This document shows positions 45,372 to 54,110 of a stretch of DNA of 64,000 nucleotides, piece by piece (within the stretch, counting starts at the first letter, position 1; each line of letters starts with the position of its first letter). This DNA is from Telluria mixta (lineage in GTDB: Bacteria; Pseudomonadota; Gammaproteobacteria; Burkholderiales; Burkholderiaceae_D): the NCBI RefSeq assembly GCF_029223865.1, contig NZ_CP119520.1:1922001-1986000 (forward strand), written 5' to 3'. The position numbers were made by a program, and so were the translations under genes. The notes under the pieces are model-generated. The model worked only from the letters and a program-made list of their open reading frames with translations, was not told where the DNA came from and did no database searches.

Positions 45372-45947
45372 TTAGAAGCTGTAGCGCGCACCCACGGTCC
45401 AGGCGTCGGCCTTGGCGCCGATTGCCTTGCTCTTGCCATAGCGCTCGTACTCGGCGGTCAGAGCGACCTGCTGGTTGAGGTTGTACTGCACGCCGACCGC
45501 GCCGTAGGCACCAGTGTCGGTGTCTTTCAGGTTCAGCGCGGCGCTTTCCAGCTTGCGCTCGCTATGCTGCAGGCCCAGCTTGCCGTACACGGCGAACTGG
45601 TCGTTGACCGGGTAATTATATTTGCCCGCGACGTAGTAGCTGTTGCCCTTGGTGCGGCCGCTGCCGTTGACGCCGTTGGCGGTGTAGTTGAAATCCGAGT
45701 TGCGGAAGTCGGTGTAGCCGGCTTCGACGCCCCAGTTCTGGTCGAATTCATAGCCGCCGAAGATCTTGCCCGAGGCCTTGTAGCCGTCGCTGTCGACATT
45801 CGTCAGGCCGCCTACCGACGAATTCACGTGGTCCGCAGTGGCGATGCCGACGCCGACGTAGGCGCGCGGTTGGGTCTGGGTGGTCTGGGCTTGTGCCGCG
45901 CCGATGGCGGCGGAAGTGGCGATCAGTGCAACGATGAGCTTTTTCAT
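45372..45947 (-). CDS. Outer-membrane beta-barrel protein (OmpA/OprF-like porin domain)
   Basis: Protein of 191 aa. Signal peptide MKKLIVALIATSAAIGAAQA is cleaved before QTTQTQ. The barrel has about eight strands (YVGVGIATADHV, YKASGKIFGGYEF, WGVEAGYTDF, YYVAGKYNY, AVYGKLGLQHS, AYGAVGVQYNL, ALTAEYERYG, AWTVGARYSF) and ends in F, the outer-membrane assembly signal. Likely an 8-stranded OmpA-type barrel without the peptidoglycan domain. Role unknown. Confidence 0.88.
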   Translation of the reverse strand: MKKLIVALIATSAAIGAAQAQTTQTQPRAYVGVGIATADHVNSSVGGLTNVDSDGYKASGKIFGGYEFDQNWGVEAGYTDFRNSDFNYTANGVNGSGRTKGNSYYVAGKYNYPVNDQFAVYGKLGLQHSERKLESAALNLKDTDTGAYGAVGVQYNLNQQVALTAEYERYGKSKAIGAKADAWTVGARYSF

Positions 45948-46130
45948 GTTACGGATTCCCTTTGCGTTGTTTGACTGGTTCGCGATTCAATCGTGAATCG
46001 TGATGTGGTCAAGATAGCACCGCAAATTCGTGAAGTCCGTGCTGAACTCGTAAGACTTGTAATCGAATGTAACTTAATGACCCTAAGTTCAGTAATGCTT
46101 TAGCGAAAATTGGGCAGAGATAACAACGAT

Positions 46131-46727
46131 TTAGCTCACGTAACGAAAAGTTAGATTGAGGCGTGGTCCAACCAGTTTCGCCGTCTTATTGATGCCGTGC
46201 TGCCAGTTGGCCTGCAGGCTCCCTGCCATCAACAGCAGGCTGCCGTCCGTCAGGTCGACCTTGACGGTGCGTCTGGTGCCCTTGTGACGCAGGATGAAGG
46301 TGCGGGTGGCGCCGTAGCTGAGCGACGCGATGACCGGCTGCGGACCCAGTTCCGGCTCGTCGTCGCTGTGCATGCCCATGCTGTCCGCGCCGTCGCGGTA
46401 GTAATTTAGCAGGACGCTGTTGTAGCGCCGCCCCGTCGCCTGCTCGACCGCGGCGCGCAACTGTTCCAGCAGCGGCGTCAGCGGCAGCGGATGCAGGGTC
46501 AGGCCGGAGTAGGTATAGCTGGCCTCGCCATACCAGGCAGTCAGGCGGGGTTGCAGATAGCGCTTGCCGTACACGACGACGGTGTCCGCGCGCCATGGTG
46601 TCTCGGCAAGCAGGCGCGCCAGAATGTCGGCATTGCCGATCGGCATAGGGAGCTGGGCCAGCATGGACAGTTCGCCATCCTCGATCGGAATGGGGAGCAA
46701 ATCCATGCCTGTGGAAAACAAATCCAT
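46131..46727 (-). CDS. AlkB-like alpha-ketoglutarate-dependent dioxygenase
   Basis: Fe(II)/2-oxoglutarate enzyme (198 aa) that reverses alkyl damage such as 1-methyladenine in DNA. Iron ligands are H and D of MHSDDE and the later H in NWQHGINKT; the 2-oxoglutarate arginine is in GPRLNLTFR. NSVLLNYYRDGADSMGMH and TWYG-like WYGEASYTYSGL are AlkB-family features, closest in length to ALKBH2/AlkB2-type proteins. An in-frame ATG 21 bp later is possible. Divergent from the next gene. Confidence 0.88.
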   Translation of the reverse strand: MDLFSTGMDLLPIPIEDGELSMLAQLPMPIGNADILARLLAETPWRADTVVVYGKRYLQPRLTAWYGEASYTYSGLTLHPLPLTPLLEQLRAAVEQATGRRYNSVLLNYYRDGADSMGMHSDDEPELGPQPVIASLSYGATRTFILRHKGTRRTVKVDLTDGSLLLMAGSLQANWQHGINKTAKLVGPRLNLTFRYVS

Positions 46728-46777
46728 TCGACAATATTGCTATGATAAGAACATCGCATCGATCTTGATATCTTCTC

Positions 46778-47356
46778 ATGAACAAACGCCAGTTCCTCGG
46801 CGCCGCGGCGGTTGCGGGCGCCTTTCCGATCGCCGGCCAGGCGGCGCGACCGTCCGGCCGCGGCCCTGCCCTGCTGACGGTCACCGGAGACATTGCACAC
46901 AGCAACCGCGGTCCGCTCGACCCGGCGCTGGACCAGATGATGCACAAGCACCAGGTCACGTTCACGAAAGCCTGGGCATTCGATTACGCCAGCCTGCTGG
47001 CCCTGCCGCCGCAGACCATCCGGCCGACCCTGGAATACGACGGCAAGCCGCACACGCTGCGCGGCCCGCTGCTGACGGACGTGCTGGCGCGCACCGGCGC
47101 CACGCTGAACGACAGGACGATCCTGATCTTGCGCGCCGTGGATGGTTACAACGTGGAATTGCCCATCGCGCAGGCGCGTGCGCGGCGCTTCATCGTCGCC
47201 ACGCACATCGACGCCAATCCGATGCCGTTGGGAGGTCTGGGACCGCTATGGACCGTGTATGACGCCGACCGGGTGGCGGAGATGGCGGCACTGCCGCTGC
47301 CGCAGCGCTTTGCCGCCTGCCCGTGGGCGCTGTATCACATTGAAGTGAAAAGCTGA
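46778..47356 (+). CDS. Molybdopterin-binding-like exported protein
   Basis: A 192-aa protein, start MNKRQFLGAAAVAGAFPIAG, a signal peptide with only a weak Tat-like KR. The rest resembles a stand-alone sulfite oxidase-type molybdopterin-binding domain (VTGDIAH, EYDGKPHTLRGPLLTDVLA, AVDGYNVELPI, GLGPLWTVYD). The molybdenum-ligating cysteine of true sulfite oxidases is absent; the only cysteine is near the end (ACPW). It may therefore be a non-catalytic relative. No haem partner is adjacent. Confidence 0.65.
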   Translation: MNKRQFLGAAAVAGAFPIAGQAARPSGRGPALLTVTGDIAHSNRGPLDPALDQMMHKHQVTFTKAWAFDYASLLALPPQTIRPTLEYDGKPHTLRGPLLTDVLARTGATLNDRTILILRAVDGYNVELPIAQARARRFIVATHIDANPMPLGGLGPLWTVYDADRVAEMAALPLPQRFAACPWALYHIEVKS

Positions 47357-47719
47357 TCAGGCGTAGGCTTCGGCCAGGCTCATCACGCGCGGCGCGATCT
47401 TGATGCCGACGTTGCCGAACAGGGTGTCGATCGCGGCCAGGTTGGCCGCGCATTCCTCGGTCTTCCAGCCGTTGAACAGATCGGTGCCGTTCTTCTGGAA
47501 ATGGAGGTCGAGGACCTTGCCCTTGTCCTTGTGGACATAGGTCTGTTGATAAATTTTCTCGAATCCCAGTTCGGCCAGGGCCGTCAGCACGGCCTGTGGC
47601 GGATTGTCGGGATCGGTTGCCAGGAATACGCCGAACGTTTTACCCGGCGGCTTGGCCGCCACGTCGACTTCATAAATGCCCGGTGCCTTGGTGACACTCG
47701 TACTTTTCAGGAACAGCAT
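47357..47719 (-). CDS. Hypothetical protein, 120 aa
   Basis: Unrecognised small soluble protein. It starts MLFLKSTSVTKAPGIYEVDV, chosen because GGAGGACGACAGC upstream is a strong ribosome site; a longer start 36 bp earlier lacks one. Contains AAKPPGKTFGVFLATDPDNP and ends RVMSLAEAYA. No signal peptide or membrane segment. It converges with the molybdopterin-like gene with no gap; no function proposed. Confidence 0.65.
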   Translation of the reverse strand: MLFLKSTSVTKAPGIYEVDVAAKPPGKTFGVFLATDPDNPPQAVLTALAELGFEKIYQQTYVHKDKGKVLDLHFQKNGTDLFNGWKTEECAANLAAIDTLFGNVGIKIAPRVMSLAEAYA

Positions 47720-47842
47720 GCTGTCGTCCTCCACGAATGACGGCGACGCCGTCATCCAATAAATTGAAATCAGACACAGCTTATTGCAGTATGGGAACTT
47801 TGTCGACGAATGGTTTTCGAGATTTTGCTCTACTGCAACAGC

Positions 47843-48220
47843 TTAGGCGGACAATAGCCCGACCGCACTGCCGGCAACGAGCGCACCGCACGCGACCATG
47901 CCAATGATGAAGCCGATCTCGCGCTTGGCCGGATCGCGGTAATAGCCCAGCGCGTACAGGATCCGCCCGACGCACCACAGCAAGCCGCCAGCGGCTGCCC
48001 AGTAGTCTCCGAGGTAGTGGCCGCACAACCACAGCGGCGCCAGCACGAGCGGCAGCTGTTCCAGCGTGTTCGCCTGCACCCGCTGCGCGCTCTGGAACGG
48101 CAGCGGGCCGTCCATCATTGGGGCCGGCACCTTGTATTTGTTCCTCGCCCAGCCGGCCATTACGCCGGTCCAGAAATAGACGCCCAGTGCAGCCAGCGTC
48201 GCCCATGCAGTCAAAACCAT
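47843..48220 (-). CDS. MAPEG family membrane protein
   Basis: Membrane protein of 125 aa with four predicted helices. MAPEG features are QRVQANTLEQLPLVL and GRILYALGYYRDPAKREIGF. Eukaryotic relatives are glutathione transferases and peroxidases, but bacterial substrates are mostly unknown. Start ATG 48220 is preceded by TGGAGATCAC; the longer frame adds MGFFVGDH without a better site. Confidence 0.85.
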   Translation of the reverse strand: MVLTAWATLAALGVYFWTGVMAGWARNKYKVPAPMMDGPLPFQSAQRVQANTLEQLPLVLAPLWLCGHYLGDYWAAAGGLLWCVGRILYALGYYRDPAKREIGFIIGMVACGALVAGSAVGLLSA

Positions 48221-48231
48221 GTGATCTCCAA

Positions 48232-48267
48232 CAAAAAAGCCCATCTGTTTGGGCAGACAGGCTTTTT
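48232..48267 (-). terminator. Terminator of the low-GC PEP-CTERM gene
   Basis: On the minus strand AAAAAGCC, TCTG, a short loop, CAGA and GGCTTTTTT form an interrupted hairpin with a T run. It lies about 40 bp after the stop codon at 48305 and just before the MAPEG start. Confidence 0.75.
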
Positions 48268-48304
48268 ACAACATGACGCAAAGCGGCGCAATCACGCCAG
48301 GTCT

Positions 48305-48922
48305 TCAGCTTCGGCGGCGGCGCACACCCAGCGCCAGCAAACCGGCACCGACCAATGCAAGCGATGCGGGCTCCGGTATGTTGGCAACGTTGACCCGAAT
48401 CGCCGGCACGTTATAGTAACTTTCGAAACGGCTCAGTGCTTCACCGTCCAGTGAACGGTATATTCCCTGATCCCAGGATTCGTCACGGTTGTAATAATAA
48501 AAATTCTGGTTGGATGCCCCGTCGAACGAGAACTCGATCAGGTAATTCCAATATTCGTTGATGACAACGTCGGAAACGTTGAAGTCGACCCACGCGAGCC
48601 CGTTGGTGGTGACCACCGAACTGCCGGATGCGAGCGTGTCGAGCTTCGAGTAGTCGTTTCCCAACGAGTCGATCGTGTATATGCCCCAATGCAATTCGGT
48701 GTTGGACAGGTCCACGTAGACGCCGATGCTCGATATCGTTTCCTGTGTCGTTACCCTGAAACCGATACCGCGTCCCATCGACCATCCGTCATTCGCATGC
48801 GTCGAGCCGATGTACCCCGTCGGGTCGTTAGGCGGGATAAAAGTGAGAGGCGCAGCAGCCGCCAGACTGCTCTCCACAACCATCGCGCTCGCTACACCGG
48901 CTTTCCAGAATTTGTTAAACAT
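48305..48922 (-). CDS. PEP-CTERM sorted exported protein, low GC
   Basis: Exported protein of 205 aa. The signal is MFNKFWKAGVASAMVVESSL followed by Ala-rich residues. The middle is aromatic and Asn/Asp-rich (SSIGVYVDLSNTELHWGIYT, NQNFYYYNRDESWDQGIY) and looks like a beta-sandwich. The tail IPEPASLALVGAGLLALG plus RRRRS is a PEP-CTERM signal. Codon use is much more AT-rich than its neighbours, suggesting recent acquisition. Function unknown. Confidence 0.85.
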   Translation of the reverse strand: MFNKFWKAGVASAMVVESSLAAAAPLTFIPPNDPTGYIGSTHANDGWSMGRGIGFRVTTQETISSIGVYVDLSNTELHWGIYTIDSLGNDYSKLDTLASGSSVVTTNGLAWVDFNVSDVVINEYWNYLIEFSFDGASNQNFYYYNRDESWDQGIYRSLDGEALSRFESYYNVPAIRVNVANIPEPASLALVGAGLLALGVRRRRS

Positions 48923-49069
48923 TGGTTTGCCTCCCCTAGTGTTTTAGCGCGAGAGGAGACGCAAAAATAATGCCCGATTTTTTTCGTTTGAAAATACAAG
49001 GCATACGCGATAAGGCGAAAATCCCGACGACGAATTGTAAATTTCATCGACAAAATACGTGACATGGCG

Positions 49070-49894
49070 TCACATACTACGAGGCTTGCGCCGCGCCAGA
49101 TCCCACGTGGCCGTGGCAAGGGCATCGTACAAGTCTCCCGTCGGGCCATCCCACGCCGTGACGGCCGCCTGCTGGCGCGCCACCGTCGCCGCGTCGCCGC
49201 GCGCGATGGGGCCGGACAGCGCCGCTTCCGGTCCGAGCCGCAGCACATTCGCCAAGGTTTCGGTGGCGAGCGGCCGCGCCAGCTCGCGCGCCACGTCGGC
49301 CGGGATGCCGGCAGCCTCGTAGGCGCGCAACGCGGCATCCATCACGGTCACCAGGTAGTTCGACGCGAACACGGCGGCCGCGTGATACACGGTCTTGGCG
49401 GCAGGGTCGATCTGCACGGGCCGCGCGCCGATCGCCTCGAACGCGGGCAGCAGGACCGCCAGCGCGGCGGCATCGCCCTCCACGCCGCAGAACGTGCCGT
49501 CGAACGCCGCCGCGACGGCAGCCGGATCCGCGAAGCTGCGCACCGGATGCACGCTGGCGACCAGCGCCCCCGCCTGGCGCAGCGCTTCCAGCTCGGTCGA
49601 GGCCTTGGCGCCGCTGCAGTGGAACACGACGGCACCTGCCATCGGCGTGGATTGCGCCAGCGCGGCGGCGACGGCGCCGATCGCATCGTCCGCCACGGCC
49701 AGCATCCACATGTCGGCCGGTCGCGGCACATTGTCGACCGGCGTGCCGGCACCAATGAACGCGACGGCATCGCGCGCGCTGGCGCTGCTGCGCGTCTGGA
49801 CGTCCTGGATCGTGAACACGCCGCGCGTAGAAAACAGGCGGCCGAGGGCGCGGCCCACGTGGCCGGCGCCGACAATGTTCAGGGTCGCAGGCAT
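49070..49894 (-). CDS. Rossmann-like and DUF2520 domain protein
   Basis: Protein of 274 aa. An N-terminal nucleotide-binding motif NIVGAGHVGRALGRLF is followed by a DUF2520 C-terminal helical domain (AKTVYHAAAVFASNYLVTVM, PLATETLANVLRLGPEAALSGPIARGD). The family resembles NADP-dependent 6-phosphogluconate or pyrroline-5-carboxylate reductases, but the substrate is unknown. Its start overlaps the DUF924 stop by one base (TGATG). Confidence 0.87.
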   Translation of the reverse strand: MPATLNIVGAGHVGRALGRLFSTRGVFTIQDVQTRSSASARDAVAFIGAGTPVDNVPRPADMWMLAVADDAIGAVAAALAQSTPMAGAVVFHCSGAKASTELEALRQAGALVASVHPVRSFADPAAVAAAFDGTFCGVEGDAAALAVLLPAFEAIGARPVQIDPAAKTVYHAAAVFASNYLVTVMDAALRAYEAAGIPADVARELARPLATETLANVLRLGPEAALSGPIARGDAATVARQQAAVTAWDGPTGDLYDALATATWDLARRKPRSM

Positions 49895-50472
49895 CAGAAG
49901 CGGGAGCCCGGCTGGCGCAGGAACTCGATTTCTTCAGGCGTCGACGCGCGCCCGAGGATCTCGTTACGGTGCGGGAAGCGGCCGAAGCGCGCGATCACGC
50001 CGCGGTGGCGGTGCGCGTAATCGAGCATCTCGTCGTAGCCCGGATGTTCGGCCGCCAGCACGCCGAACAGTTCGACGGCGCGCTCCTGCATGTACGCGTC
50101 CTCGGCGTGCTCGAACGGCATGTAGGCGAAGGCGCGCTGCAGCGGCGGCAGTTCGCGGTCGGCGCCGCTGTCGACGAGAGACTTCGCGGCCGCCAGTGCC
50201 AGCGCGTCGCCGGCGAACGAGAGCGGCGTGTTGCGGTGGGCGTTGCGGGTGAACTGGTCGAGCACGAGGATGCGCGCGAGGGTGCCGTGCGGCCCTTGCA
50301 CATCCCATTCGCGCAGGCCGCCGGCCAGCGCCTGGTCGATGGCGGTGCCGAAGCGGTCGCGGATGACGGCGTCGAATTCGTCCTTCTTGACGAACCATTC
50401 GCGGCGCGGCTTGCCTGCTTCAGGGCTGCCCGGTGCGCCGAACCAGAAATCGAGAACGTCCTGGGGTGTCAT
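49894..50472 (-). CDS. DUF924 family protein
   Basis: All-helical soluble protein of 192 aa with TPR-like fold by family. Conserved DFWFG at the N-terminus, LDQFTRNAHRNTPLSFAGD and FAYMPFEHAED; ends STPEEIEFLRQPGSRF. No enzymatic role is established for the family. Coupled to the DUF2520 gene by a one-base overlap. Confidence 0.9.
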   Translation of the reverse strand: MTPQDVLDFWFGAPGSPEAGKPRREWFVKKDEFDAVIRDRFGTAIDQALAGGLREWDVQGPHGTLARILVLDQFTRNAHRNTPLSFAGDALALAAAKSLVDSGADRELPPLQRAFAYMPFEHAEDAYMQERAVELFGVLAAEHPGYDEMLDYAHRHRGVIARFGRFPHRNEILGRASTPEEIEFLRQPGSRF

Positions 50473-50499
50473 GTGCTCCTCGTGTTGTTGTTAGTTACC

Positions 50500-51273
50500 T
50501 CAGTTGCGCGCGTGCGAGAGCTGGAAGCCGTCCACGCCCTCGAACGTGGACAGCTCGCTGGCCAGCACCGACAGCGGCGCGCCCGGCTTGCCGGGCAATT
50601 CCAGCGCGACGAAATGCCATTCCTGGCAGCCCTTCTCGCTGGAGATGGTCAATGAGCCGCCGGCGATCTCGTAGCCGCGCTCCAGCGCCGCGCGACGCAG
50701 CGTTTCTTCCTGCGGATACACGCCGGGCTTGAAGTGCAGGGTGACGGCCACCGCATGGCGCGACGGCAGCAGGCCTACCGCCTTGTTCAGGTAGATCATG
50801 ATCATCGCGGAGAAGAATGCGAGACCCATTGCGGCCATGTAGAAGCCGAGGCCCACGAGGATGCCGATCACGGACGACGACCAGATCGACGCCGCCGTCG
50901 TCAGGCCGCTGATGTTGAAGCCCGAGCGCATGATCACGCCGGCGCCGAGGAAGCCGATGCCCGTCACGACGCCCTGGATCACGCGCGTGGGGTCGACGAG
51001 CGCCACGGACGACCCGTGCCCGCCGAACCAGTGGCTCGGATAGCCCGCGACGATCGTCAGCGCGCACGACGCCATGCACACGAGGCCATACGTGCGCATG
51101 CCGGCCGCGCGGCCGTGGTAGGAGCGCTCGTAGCCGACCATGAGGCCCAGCAGCAGCGCGCCGGCCAGGTTCAGCAGGATCAGGGCGTTCGTGGCCAGTT
51201 CGGCCTGCGACCAGTAGGCGCCGAACAGCTCGGGCAGCGTCAGGGCCAGGTCGTTCGATACGGGCGCCGTCAA
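50500..51273 (-). CDS. MgtC/SapB family membrane protein
   Basis: Inner-membrane protein of 257 aa. The conserved MgtC core includes LLGLMVGYERSYHGRAAGMR, GIGFLGAGVIMR and ISGLTTAASIW, across about five helices; a C-terminal ACT-like soluble domain (VTLHFKPGVYPQEETLRR) follows. MgtC proteins affect survival in low Mg2+ and ATP synthase or phosphate control. Start TTG 51273 overlaps the stop of the 86-aa gene; a longer frame reads through that gene. Confidence 0.86.
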   Translation of the reverse strand: MTAPVSNDLALTLPELFGAYWSQAELATNALILLNLAGALLLGLMVGYERSYHGRAAGMRTYGLVCMASCALTIVAGYPSHWFGGHGSSVALVDPTRVIQGVVTGIGFLGAGVIMRSGFNISGLTTAASIWSSSVIGILVGLGFYMAAMGLAFFSAMIMIYLNKAVGLLPSRHAVAVTLHFKPGVYPQEETLRRAALERGYEIAGGSLTISSEKGCQEWHFVALELPGKPGAPLSVLASELSTFEGVDGFQLSHARN

Positions 51274-51530
51274 GTCTTTTTCCTGACCAGCTGTTTTTCG
51301 AATTCGACGTCGTGCTTGCTGATGCGCTTGACCTCTTGCGGACCGAGGCCGTTGACGAATGCCACGAACTCGTCCAGCTCGAGCGGCGCGCACAGCGGCG
51401 GCGCACCCGGCTTTTCGGACAGGAAGAACAGACCGTCGCCGGTGCGCGCCATCGAATACGACGTCACGCCGGTGCGCCGCTTGAGCCGGTCGACGGCCGC
51501 GCTGGCGCGGGTGGAACGTGCTCCCGCCAT
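51270..51530 (-). CDS. Hypothetical protein, 86 aa
   Basis: Small basic protein not recognised. It begins MAGARSTRASAAVDRLKRRT and contains GDGLFFLSEKPGAPP, then ELDEFVAFVNGLGPQEVKRI. It is wedged between the aminopeptidase P and MgtC-like genes: 1 bp after the former and overlapping the latter's start by 4 bp. The tight spacing suggests a real gene in that operon. No function proposed. Confidence 0.6.
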   Translation of the reverse strand: MAGARSTRASAAVDRLKRRTGVTSYSMARTGDGLFFLSEKPGAPPLCAPLELDEFVAFVNGLGPQEVKRISKHDVEFEKQLVRKKT

Positions 51531-51531
51531 G

Positions 51532-53349
51532 TCAGATCTCCTTGGTACGCAGTTCGAGCCAGTCGCGCGCCGCGCCGCTCACGTGCGGCAGCAGGCGCGC
51601 ACGCACGCTGCGATGGTAGTCGTTGAGCCACGCGACCTCGTCGCCACGCATCAGCGACAGGTCGATGCAGCGCGTGTCGATCGGGCACAGCGTCAGCGTC
51701 TCGAAGCCGAGGAATTCGCCGAAGCCCTCGTCACCCACGACGCGCGTGAGCACGAGGTTCTCGATGCGGATGCCCCACTGGCCGGGGCGGTAGATGCCCG
51801 GTTCGTTCGACGTGATCATGCCCGGTTCCATGGCCGTATGCGGTTCCGGCGGCGCCGACGGCGAAATCACCTGCGGCCCTTCATGCACGTTCAGGAAGTA
51901 GCCGACGCCGTGGCCGGTGCCGTGGCCGTAATCGATGCCCGCCGCCCAGATCGGGGCGCGCGCCAGCGCATCGAGCATCGGCCCTTTCGTCCCGCGTGGG
52001 AAGCGCGCGACGGACAGCGCGATCATCCCTTTCAGCACCAGCGTGAAATCGCGCTTTTGCGCGGCGGACGGCGTGCCGACGGGGACGACGCGCGTGATAT
52101 CCGTCGTGCCGCCCAGGTACTGGCCGCCGGAGTCGATCAGCAGCAGGCCATCGCCTTCGATCACGGCGCAGTGTTCCGGCGCTGCGCGGTAGTGCATGAT
52201 CGCGCCGTTTGCATTGAAGCCGGCGATGGTGCCGAAGCTGGGGCTGACGAAGTGCGGCCGCCGTGCGCGCGCCGCCGTGATCCGCTCGTCGATGTGGACT
52301 TCGTTCAGCGGCGTGCGATTCGGATCGGCCAGCGTCTGCTCGAGCCATGCGAAGAATTCGCACAGGGCGGCGCCGTCCTGTTCCATCGTGTCGCGCACGT
52401 GGTCCATCTCGGCATCGAGCTTGCGCGATTTCGCCAGCGTCGTCGGGTTGATGGCTTCCACCACGCGCACATGCGCCGGCACGGCGGCACGCATGCCGGC
52501 AGTGATGCGGCGCGGGTCGATCAGCAAGGTGCTGTCGGACGGCAGCGCGGCCAGGGCTTGCTGCGCCTGGTCGTAAGGGGCGACGCGCACACCATCCTGT
52601 TCCAGCCGCGCGCGCAGGCTCGCATCGATCTTGCCGTCGGCGACGAACAGGGTGGCGCCCGTCGCTTCCACGAGCGCGTGCGCGAGGAACACCGGGTTGA
52701 AACTGACGTCGGCGCCGCGCAGGTTGAACAGGTAGGCGATGTCGTCGAGCGTCGAGATGAAATGGCGTTCGCCGCCCAGCTTCGCCATCGCGTTGCGCGT
52801 CGCATGCAGTTTATCCGCGCGATCGAGCACGGCGAACGGCGCCACGTGTTCTTGGACCGGTTCGGGCGGCAGGCCGGGACGGTCGTCCCAGATCTCGTCC
52901 AGCAGGTCGAGGTCGGTGCGCAGTTTCACACCGCGCGCAGTCAGTGCATCGCCCAGCAGGCGCGCGACGGCGAGGCCCAGTACGCGCGCATCCACGCCCA
53001 CGGTCTGGCCTGCGTCGAGGTTATCCGCCAGCCAGTCGATGTGCAGCAGGCTCGCGCCGGACGGGATTTTCATCAACTGGATGTCCGTCCCGGCCAGTTC
53101 GTTCTCGGCCTGCGTGTAGTAGCGGCCGTCCGTCCAGACGCCGGCAACATCCTGCGTGGCGATGAAGGTGCCGACGGACCCCGTGAACCCGGACAGCCAC
53201 TCGCGGCCCTTCCAGCGGCCGGGCAGGTATTCGGACAGGTGCGGATCGGCGGACGGTACGATGAAGGCGTCGACCTGGTGGCGCGCCATCGCGGCGCGCA
53301 GCTTCTCGAGGCGCTCGGCGCGCACGTGGGTGGAGTCAGGTGCTGGCAT
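51532..53349 (-). CDS. Aminopeptidase P family protein
   Basis: M24-type metallopeptidase of 605 aa that removes N-terminal residues before proline. A creatinase-like N-terminal domain (DAFIVPSADPHLSEYLPGRW) and a second one precede the catalytic pita-bread fold. Metal ligands are visible as LLIDSGGQYLGGTTDITR (two Asp), GIDYGHGTGHGVGYFLNVHE (His) and ITSNEPGIYRPGQWGIRIEN (Glu). Size matches the three-domain eukaryotic-like XPNPEP type rather than E. coli PepP (about 440). Start ATG 53349; the frame opens slightly earlier with a TTG. Confidence 0.9.
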   Translation of the reverse strand: MPAPDSTHVRAERLEKLRAAMARHQVDAFIVPSADPHLSEYLPGRWKGREWLSGFTGSVGTFIATQDVAGVWTDGRYYTQAENELAGTDIQLMKIPSGASLLHIDWLADNLDAGQTVGVDARVLGLAVARLLGDALTARGVKLRTDLDLLDEIWDDRPGLPPEPVQEHVAPFAVLDRADKLHATRNAMAKLGGERHFISTLDDIAYLFNLRGADVSFNPVFLAHALVEATGATLFVADGKIDASLRARLEQDGVRVAPYDQAQQALAALPSDSTLLIDPRRITAGMRAAVPAHVRVVEAINPTTLAKSRKLDAEMDHVRDTMEQDGAALCEFFAWLEQTLADPNRTPLNEVHIDERITAARARRPHFVSPSFGTIAGFNANGAIMHYRAAPEHCAVIEGDGLLLIDSGGQYLGGTTDITRVVPVGTPSAAQKRDFTLVLKGMIALSVARFPRGTKGPMLDALARAPIWAAGIDYGHGTGHGVGYFLNVHEGPQVISPSAPPEPHTAMEPGMITSNEPGIYRPGQWGIRIENLVLTRVVGDEGFGEFLGFETLTLCPIDTRCIDLSLMRGDEVAWLNDYHRSVRARLLPHVSGAARDWLELRTKEI

Positions 53350-53509
53350 GGTGGCTCGGTTGTCGGGTGATGTGTTTATCAAGCCGGTATGATACGCCCT
53401 CTAAAGCATACCGCCGACCCGCGCTGTCGGAAATCGCGCGCAAGCGCAAACTGGCGGATAATCGCACACCCAAGGATCAATCCGATCCTGCAACCGACTC
53501 TGAAATATC

Positions 53510-54106
53510 ATGCAAGACTTTCACTACAACCGCGCCCGCGCCCTGCTGGCCAATGCCGAGGAAATCGTCAGCGCGGACAAGGTCCAGGCGGCCGTACGCA
53601 ACGTCGCCGAGGTGCTGAACCAGCGTTTCGACAATGACGACACGGGTGAATTCCCCCTGGTGCTGGGTGTCATGGGCGGCGCGGTGGTGTTTACCGGCAA
53701 CCTGCTCCCGCAACTCACGTTCCCCCTCGAGTTCGACTACATCCACGTCACCCGCTACGGCGACCTGGACCGTGGCGGCGAAGTCGTGTGGAAGGTTATC
53801 CCGCGCCAGGACGTCAAGGGCCGTACGATCATCATCGTCGACGACATCCTCGATGAAGGCGAGACGCTGGCCCACGTGAAGCAGCGCCTGCTCGACATGG
53901 GCGCAGCCGAGGTGATCCTGGCCGTGTTTGCCGACAAGGAACTGGGTAAAGTGAAACCGGTGCAGGCGGACATCGTCGGCCTGACGGTGCCGAACCAGTT
54001 CGTCGTCGGCTTCGGCATGGATGCGCACGGGTATTGGCGCAACCTGCCGGGGCTGTGGGTGATTCGGGATGCGGACAAGGTGATGGAAGCGTCGGCGCAA
54101 CCCTGA
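53510..54106 (+). CDS. hpt: Hypoxanthine-guanine phosphoribosyltransferase
   Basis: Purine salvage enzyme of 198 aa that makes IMP/GMP from hypoxanthine/guanine and PRPP. The PRPP-binding motif is TIIIVDDILDEGETLA near residues 105-120; VLGVMGGAVVFTGNLL near 52-67 and a C-terminal VPNQFVVGFGMDAHGYWRNL contribute the base-binding site. ATG start at 53510; longer reading is not supported. It converges with a nitronate monooxygenase gene over a palindromic repeat at 54111. Confidence 0.9.
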   Translation: MQDFHYNRARALLANAEEIVSADKVQAAVRNVAEVLNQRFDNDDTGEFPLVLGVMGGAVVFTGNLLPQLTFPLEFDYIHVTRYGDLDRGGEVVWKVIPRQDVKGRTIIIVDDILDEGETLAHVKQRLLDMGAAEVILAVFADKELGKVKPVQADIVGLTVPNQFVVGFGMDAHGYWRNLPGLWVIRDADKVMEASAQP

Positions 54107-54110
54107 CCAA

